A stretch of DNA of 64,000 nucleotides from CAWGJF01 sp963715745 (lineage in GTDB: Bacteria > Bacteroidota > Ignavibacteria > Ignavibacteriales > Ignavibacteriaceae). The DNA lies in contig OY970271.1 of the NCBI GenBank assembly GCA_963715745.1, positions 62,001 to 126,000 on the forward strand. The letters are read 5' to 3'. Shown here piece after piece: positions 58,834-64,000 of the stretch; within the stretch, counting starts at the first letter, position 1; every line of letters begins with the position of its first letter. The translations under genes and the position numbers were made by a program. A model generated the notes under the pieces. That model worked only from the letters and a program-made list of their open reading frames with translations. It did no database searches and had not been told where the DNA came from.

Positions 58834-61800
58834 TTAGAATCTATCCAGTATCTGTTGTTCCTGAATTATTGCCACTTTGAGAATTTTGGTTGTGCCAATC
58901 TCGGGCATATCTATATAAGCGATATATAAACCGCTTGCTACAGGTAATCCATTCTGATTAGCAAGATCCCATCTCTGAAATTGGGCAGGATCATTTTTCT
59001 CAATGGTTTTTACAAGAACACCAGCCAGGTTAAAGATTCTAATTGTTGCCTTAGCTGGTAAATGGCTGAATGTTACAAACCTGTTATATTTATTTAACTC
59101 TTCAGAGTTAACACCATAATATGGATTTGGAAATACATTTATTTGGTTAACCTGATTCTTTGCCAAACTATTATTCTGACTAGGAGCAGGAGATGTAAAT
59201 GTATAGTAATCATTTGGGCTGTTAGGAATATTAGATCTTATTCTAAAAATTGTACCCGGATCAGGCCAGGCATTTACTTCTCCGCCTCCCTGATTCTGGT
59301 TCCAGTTCATTAAAACAAATCTGGCAATATGTTCAACTTCTACATCACCAGGCCAGTTGACAGGATCTGGTGTCATTGCAGCAACAAGGTCAAGATAATC
59401 TTGTTCACCTGGTACTGAATGATCATTAGGCATCATAAAATAAATCCAATCAGAGTAAGGATCGTTATCCCCGCCTGATGCAGAGTGATCTAATTTAAAA
59501 TCTAAAGTATCATTCGAATTATCATCATAAATCCACGGCATCATCCTTATATCATCAGATGGATCATCAAGATTTGCACCCAGATACCAGAGTGAAAATG
59601 GAACGTCAACCAATGATCCAGTCGAGAATGCCATCCAACCTTTTCCTGCAGGATTATTTTCATCACCTGTCCAACGTATTTCATAATTATTTGGAATAAT
59701 TTTATCCCAATTACCTCCATCGCGTGTCCATCGCCCAATGGCTGATTCGTGATCAATTATTGTTGGTCCACCTGCTACACAGAAATAATAACCCCCACCA
59801 GCCTGCATTGGATCATTGATACCTAATGCACCACCATTTACTGATAATGCTACATCACGGTACCAATCAGCAGATACACCTATTCCATCAAGTCCAAGAG
59901 GTGTTATTTCATAAGAATTTGCGTAATCGCCACCCTCAACTGTCCCATTACCATTTGCTGTAATATCAAATCCTTTAAAGTCCTTTGCTGCACCAAGAAC
60001 TCTGAATTGAAGACCATCTACGATCGGAGATTCGAAATCAGCCAATTGATTTGTCTCATTTTCCAGAACTCTTACACCGTCACTTCTGTCTACGTGCCAA
60101 ACATTGAGTGTATCTCCAATATTTTCAAAGGTAACTGTATAATCTAAACCAGTTAATTGTCTTGGATCTACAACAACCGGGAAAACGTTTCCATCACTAA
60201 ATGGAATGTTAGCATCGTTTCGAAGTTTGTTTACTGCAATTGTATCAGAGTACTCTGCTCCAAATACTTCGCCCGGGTTTTTGGTTTGAGGTATTACAGT
60301 TAGAATTTTTAACGGATTTTCCAAATTATTTGGGACTGCATTTGGATCTGGGTTATAATTATAAGAAGTCACAGCAAAATAATATTTTATGCCATTTACA
60401 AGTGGGACTCCTCCTCGAACCTGATCAAGAGTTACTTCAAGAGATCTTTTTATTTCTGTATCATTGCCAAATTGTACCGGTAAACTTACTACAGAACCAG
60501 TCTTTGGGTCAAATACGTCATCAAAAATTTTACCAATACCATCAATGATATCATATGTAGCTATTCGTACCCCCTCCCCAACTGATGCAGAAGCTGAAGG
60601 GAGTTGATATACATTATATCCCTGGAAAGTATAACCTTTTGAATCAGATGTCTCTGTGGCCTTAACTTTTTGGGGAATTTCTCCCCAATCAATAATAACC
60701 TTTTCATCCAGTTCAACTACATTAACTTCAGGCGCTGGTGGAGCAGTAGGTAAATCAAAAAAGTTATCATATGCAACCTGAGCAATTTGGTCATAAAATT
60801 TTAAAAGTGAAATTGCAGATAAACGATCAACACCTGGAATTGCACCAGCACAAATTTCAGCAACAACAACTTCCTGTGTGTCACCAGGAGCTAGTGTAAA
60901 TGGTCCCGATGCACTACCCTGACGTCTATCACCAGGAGGTAGCTGAATACCATCAAGCCATCCTGTTCTAGCTACCGGGTCACCATTCAATGCATAAGTA
61001 GTCGGCTGACCTGTAGCAAGGTCCGTAAAGGTAACACCAGATATACCAAACTTACCCTGGAAGAAGTTGTAAAACTGAGTAGAGCCTTCCAAATCTCCCT
61101 GTGGTGGGTCACCAATATTAGGGTCACCATTTGCAAAATAGTAAGCGGCAGTCATAGGTAAATTAATTTTACCAGGACCAACAACTTTACCTTTGAAAAT
61201 ACCATAATCCAATGCGTCATCAATTCCATTTTTATTCCTATCCTCACCAGAAACTCCATCCAGGAGCGGACCCTGGAAAAAGTCAAATCCAACTGCGGGT
61301 GGAGGGAGTGGAGAATAAGTAGCATCCGTTGCCCCTGCATTATAGCAATATTGCAAACTCAATGTAGTATCTACTCCAACAAAGTCATCTCCTGCAGCTC
61401 CAAGATCAACATCTGACCACATTGAAACATACATATCTTCCAATGTGTTTTGTTGAGCTCCTTTATTGATTAATACATATTTTCTAAAATACATACTTCC
61501 CAATGCCCCTGATTGGTTATAAGCCCAATAAGTAATTTGTGCTTCAATTCCCATTGGAGACGCACCATATAAATCGGCTGTATTTGTTGCATTTAAATCA
61601 TTTGTTACAAACCAAAGTGTTTGATCTGCACCCGGAACTCCTGGTATATCAACTGTGGGGTCATAAGTACCATTACTATCAACGTCATCATATGGAGCTC
61701 CAAGGTCTACTGGCCATTCAGTCCAATCCAGTTCATATTGACTACGAATTGCTGATTCAGAAGAAGCCTCTAAAGCTGCATCCCCGGAAAGATCAACAGG

Positions 61801-62238
61801 GGGTCCACCAGGATAAACATCCGGCCTTACTCTGTATATTCTATATTTATCTAAAGTAGGATCATCTGCGGTACCGTTTGGCAGAATTGCACCGGGTTGT
61901 AAACCGGTAGCATATGCTGTACCGCCTACTCTCACCTGGGGGTCGCCAGGTATTTTCGCACCCCAAAGTAAACCAGAAGTAAAAGCAGCAGTTTTACCAC
62001 TTCCCTTTGGAAACACGAGCCCAGAATTTTGTTGATTTACATCAATATCCGAAATACCATTGTTCCTCATCGGAACAAAAATATTATTTATATCCAGATA
62101 AGTTACCGGGATCTGGGTTAGTATTTTTTGCAGTTTTTTGTTTCCCTTTTCATTTCCTTCGGCATTAATTACAACCTGGGCAATGAAGAGTAAACTGACT
62201 GCAAAAACAATAAAATAATTTATTCTTTTTAATCTCAT
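58834..62238 (-). CDS. Large secreted surface protein with FlgD-like C-terminal domain
   Basis: A 1134-aa protein with a signal peptide (FIVFAVSLLFIAQVVINAEG) and a long Asp/Gly/Asn-rich beta-sheet region with several calcium-type loops (DDVDSNGTYDP, DRNKNGIDDALDYG). A fibronectin-like part near 490-650 is followed by a C-terminal sorting-like domain opening VFPNPYYGVNSEE and ending with TKILKVAIIQ. It lies between the PorV-like gene and a TonB-receptor gene. The function is not recognised; a substrate-binding or structural surface role is likely. Confidence 0.82.
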   Translation of the reverse strand: MRLKRINYFIVFAVSLLFIAQVVINAEGNEKGNKKLQKILTQIPVTYLDINNIFVPMRNNGISDIDVNQQNSGLVFPKGSGKTAAFTSGLLWGAKIPGDPQVRVGGTAYATGLQPGAILPNGTADDPTLDKYRIYRVRPDVYPGGPPVDLSGDAALEASSESAIRSQYELDWTEWPVDLGAPYDDVDSNGTYDPTVDIPGVPGADQTLWFVTNDLNATNTADLYGASPMGIEAQITYWAYNQSGALGSMYFRKYVLINKGAQQNTLEDMYVSMWSDVDLGAAGDDFVGVDTTLSLQYCYNAGATDATYSPLPPPAVGFDFFQGPLLDGVSGEDRNKNGIDDALDYGIFKGKVVGPGKINLPMTAAYYFANGDPNIGDPPQGDLEGSTQFYNFFQGKFGISGVTFTDLATGQPTTYALNGDPVARTGWLDGIQLPPGDRRQGSASGPFTLAPGDTQEVVVAEICAGAIPGVDRLSAISLLKFYDQIAQVAYDNFFDLPTAPPAPEVNVVELDEKVIIDWGEIPQKVKATETSDSKGYTFQGYNVYQLPSASASVGEGVRIATYDIIDGIGKIFDDVFDPKTGSVVSLPVQFGNDTEIKRSLEVTLDQVRGGVPLVNGIKYYFAVTSYNYNPDPNAVPNNLENPLKILTVIPQTKNPGEVFGAEYSDTIAVNKLRNDANIPFSDGNVFPVVVDPRQLTGLDYTVTFENIGDTLNVWHVDRSDGVRVLENETNQLADFESPIVDGLQFRVLGAAKDFKGFDITANGNGTVEGGDYANSYEITPLGLDGIGVSADWYRDVALSVNGGALGINDPMQAGGGYYFCVAGGPTIIDHESAIGRWTRDGGNWDKIIPNNYEIRWTGDENNPAGKGWMAFSTGSLVDVPFSLWYLGANLDDPSDDIRMMPWIYDDNSNDTLDFKLDHSASGGDNDPYSDWIYFMMPNDHSVPGEQDYLDLVAAMTPDPVNWPGDVEVEHIARFVLMNWNQNQGGGEVNAWPDPGTIFRIRSNIPNSPNDYYTFTSPAPSQNNSLAKNQVNQINVFPNPYYGVNSEELNKYNRFVTFSHLPAKATIRIFNLAGVLVKTIEKNDPAQFQRWDLANQNGLPVASGLYIAYIDMPEIGTTKILKVAIIQEQQILDRF

Positions 62239-62285
62239 AGGTTTTTAAACTCCTTATAATTTTAATAGAGCTGTTCGAGTCATAA

Positions 62286-64000
62286 TTAATACTCTAATTT
62301 AATTCCAAGTCTGATTTGACGAGGTGGTCCAAATAAGAAAGACGAACCAGCTCCTTGGTTTTGTCCACCTGCTCTTTGATATGCCTGATAATAATCTATA
62401 TTAATCGCATTATATAATGCAACAAAATCAGGTCCATATTGTTGTGCTAATTGTCCACCAAGATCATATTCACTCAAATAACCATCATCTGTCGCAGAAC
62501 CAGTTCTGAGAAATACATTTTGAATATTTCTCGTATCGAACAGGTTGATAACATACACATATATGTTCATATCGATGAGATCGAATAAATTGACTGTTTT
62601 ATCCACTCTTAAATCAACCTGAAAAGTAGAAGGAGTTAAAGAAGCATTTAAGGGTTCAGTAGGAGATCTGAAACGCGAATCTCCTTCAAGGCTTCCTAAA
62701 GTATTTCCCTTTCCTTCACCTTGAGTATATGGGTGACCACTTCCAAAAAGTATCAATACTGATGCACCCAAATCCTGAAATATCGGTCCGCCATCATTCT
62801 GGCCGAAGCGATAGTCTATGTTTATATTTCCACTAAGTGGTTTATTATAATCAAGAGGAGTAACATACTGGGGATTAAAAACCGTAACTCCATCTAGTGG
62901 TGCACCTACAATACCCGCCTGTCCATTTGGATATGATCCTGTTCCACGAGCATCCTGGAATGAAATTGAACCATTAACTCGAAATCTTTCCACGCGACGC
63001 ATATTAAAAGAAATTTCAACTCCTTTTGTTGTGGCAAAATCACCATTAGTTAATAAAGCATATGCAGGGTAGGGTGATGGATTTCCTTCAGAACCAGTTT
63101 TTTGTTGACGATAAACAACCTGATCCTGAATATCTTTGTAAAATCCTGTTATATCAAAAGATGCAAAATCTCCAATTTGTTGTGTAAATCCAATTTCATA
63201 TTGGGTAGTTCTTGTTGGTCTCACATTATAGCCAACTGGAGTACCGATGAAGAATTTACCTTGCAAATTAAATGAGATTGCATACATGCCTAAATAAATA
63301 TCTCTTAGTCTCGTCTGCTGTACAAATTTGCCATATTGTGCATGGAATACAGTTACATCTGTAACAGGGAAAGAAAAACCTAAACGAGGACTTATTGAAC
63401 TGAAGGATGGTGTTTCAACTAAACCTTCAGGCTTAACTTCTTGAGTATTAAAATCAATGGAATACTCAGGATGTAGCGGGTCTATAAAAGAAAGATTATC
63501 TGTATTTATATAATCATATCTTAAACCAGCATTAATTATAAGATTCTCATATTCCATTTTGTCCTGAACATAAGCACCACCGAACAGAGGTTTTTTAGGT
63601 CCTATTTGTCCAGTATTATAGTTATCCGCTCCATCATAAACATCCCCATTCAAATCATAACCATAATTATTCACACCTAAACTTGTCATAATTTCTCTGT
63701 AGGATTGTGTGGAATTCGGATCATTTAACCTGCCTGCAATTGCGGTTACATTTCTATTTGTTATTCCAAAATTACGAATCGTATAAGTTTGTAATTCGCC
63801 ACCAATTTTAAGAGAGTGATGTTTGCTAAGCTCTGAAGAGAATGCACCATTAAAATTTAAATTTTCACTTTTGCTTTTTAAATATGGTGATATCACATCT
63901 CCCGGGGCGTTAAAACTAAATGTATATATTTGGTAGGGGTTAGGAGTATGGAATCGACCGGTAGTTTCATTTTCCCTCCTCTGCCAAACAACACCAGCTT
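62286..64000 (-). CDS. TonB-dependent receptor (partial, runs off window end)
   Basis: The frame is open through the window edge (upstream codons read AGVVWQRENETTGRFHTPN), so the GTG at 63896 is not the start. It contains barrel strands characteristic of TonB-dependent receptors: SPRLGFSFPVTDVTVFHAQYGKFVQQ, RPTRTTQYEIGFTQQIGDFASFDITGFYKDI, and DLIDMNIYVYVINLFDTRNIQNVF, ending RQIRLGIKLEY. The plug domain would be beyond the window. It takes up a large solute or belongs to a secretion/surface complex with the 1134-aa protein just downstream. Confidence 0.9.
   Translation of the reverse strand, partial: AGVVWQRRENETTGRFHTPNPYQIYTFSFNAPGDVISPYLKSKSENLNFNGAFSSELSKHHSLKIGGELQTYTIRNFGITNRNVTAIAGRLNDPNSTQSYREIMTSLGVNNYGYDLNGDVYDGADNYNTGQIGPKKPLFGGAYVQDKMEYENLIINAGLRYDYINTDNLSFIDPLHPEYSIDFNTQEVKPEGLVETPSFSSISPRLGFSFPVTDVTVFHAQYGKFVQQTRLRDIYLGMYAISFNLQGKFFIGTPVGYNVRPTRTTQYEIGFTQQIGDFASFDITGFYKDIQDQVVYRQQKTGSEGNPSPYPAYALLTNGDFATTKGVEISFNMRRVERFRVNGSISFQDARGTGSYPNGQAGIVGAPLDGVTVFNPQYVTPLDYNKPLSGNINIDYRFGQNDGGPIFQDLGASVLILFGSGHPYTQGEGKGNTLGSLEGDSRFRSPTEPLNASLTPSTFQVDLRVDKTVNLFDLIDMNIYVYVINLFDTRNIQNVFLRTGSATDDGYLSEYDLGGQLAQQYGPDFVALYNAINIDYYQAYQRAGGQNQGAGSSFLFGPPRQIRLGIKLEY

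Overview
The window looks like a chromosomal piece of an AT-rich, Gram-negative member of the Ignavibacteria (Bacteroidota/Chlorobiota group). Six separate reading frames end in the roughly 80-residue sorting domain that opens with a YPNPFN motif (type IX secretion cargo), a PorV-like outer-membrane protein is present, and lipoprotein and TonB-receptor genes are of the Bacteroidota style. Many starts carry a GGGG- or GGAGG-type ribosome site, and TTG/GTG starts are common. This placement is inferred from protein families; no 16S gene is present.

Layout. 1-6.3 kb: an ECF sigma/anti-sigma pair diverges from alaS-radA, followed by a small RRM RNA-binding protein with a clear terminator. 6.4-19.1 kb: a phosphatase sensor (CBM20-like, 7TM, SpoIIE-type), a YCF48-type secreted propeller, a DUF5686 outer-membrane protein, then a cluster of large secreted proteins. 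Two of these are broken: one by an in-frame TGA, one by a frameshift inside an M6 protease/beta-helix gene. 19.2-32.7 kb: mostly metabolic genes. These are separate lysine-ketoglutarate reductase and saccharopine dehydrogenase genes in convergent orientation, a HAD-TANGO2-GNAT run, OsmC, an ATP-cone/uridine-kinase-like fusion, a papain-like peptidase, and egtB-egtD for ergothioneine.

32.7-42.0 kb is the accessory part. It holds a 346-bp unit in which a GIY-YIG nuclease gene is bracketed by inverted hairpin repeats. Next is valS, carrying an in-frame palindromic insertion. Upstream of valS a BrnT/CopG-like toxin-antitoxin pair is followed by a second, diverged, truncated copy of the valS 5' end. 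Then come a PD-(D/E)XK-like nuclease fused to a P-loop NTPase, with a small gene in front, and a hipB-hipS-hipT tripartite system preceded by four palindromic operators spaced 40-41 bp. Several REP-like palindromes are scattered through it.

42.0-64.0 kb returns to ordinary content: acid phosphatase and esterase, a flavin reductase, DUF1015-hicBA-serC, a two-component system, acyl-CoA synthetase, a MATE-like exporter and a PagL-like lipid A deacylase. It ends in a probable secretion and outer-membrane block (PorV-like protein, 1134-aa secreted protein, TonB-dependent receptor cut by the window end).

The best candidates for under-described biology are the GIY-YIG/hairpin unit, the toxin-antitoxin insertion that duplicated the valS 5' end, the phased hip operators, and the nuclease-NTPase protein.
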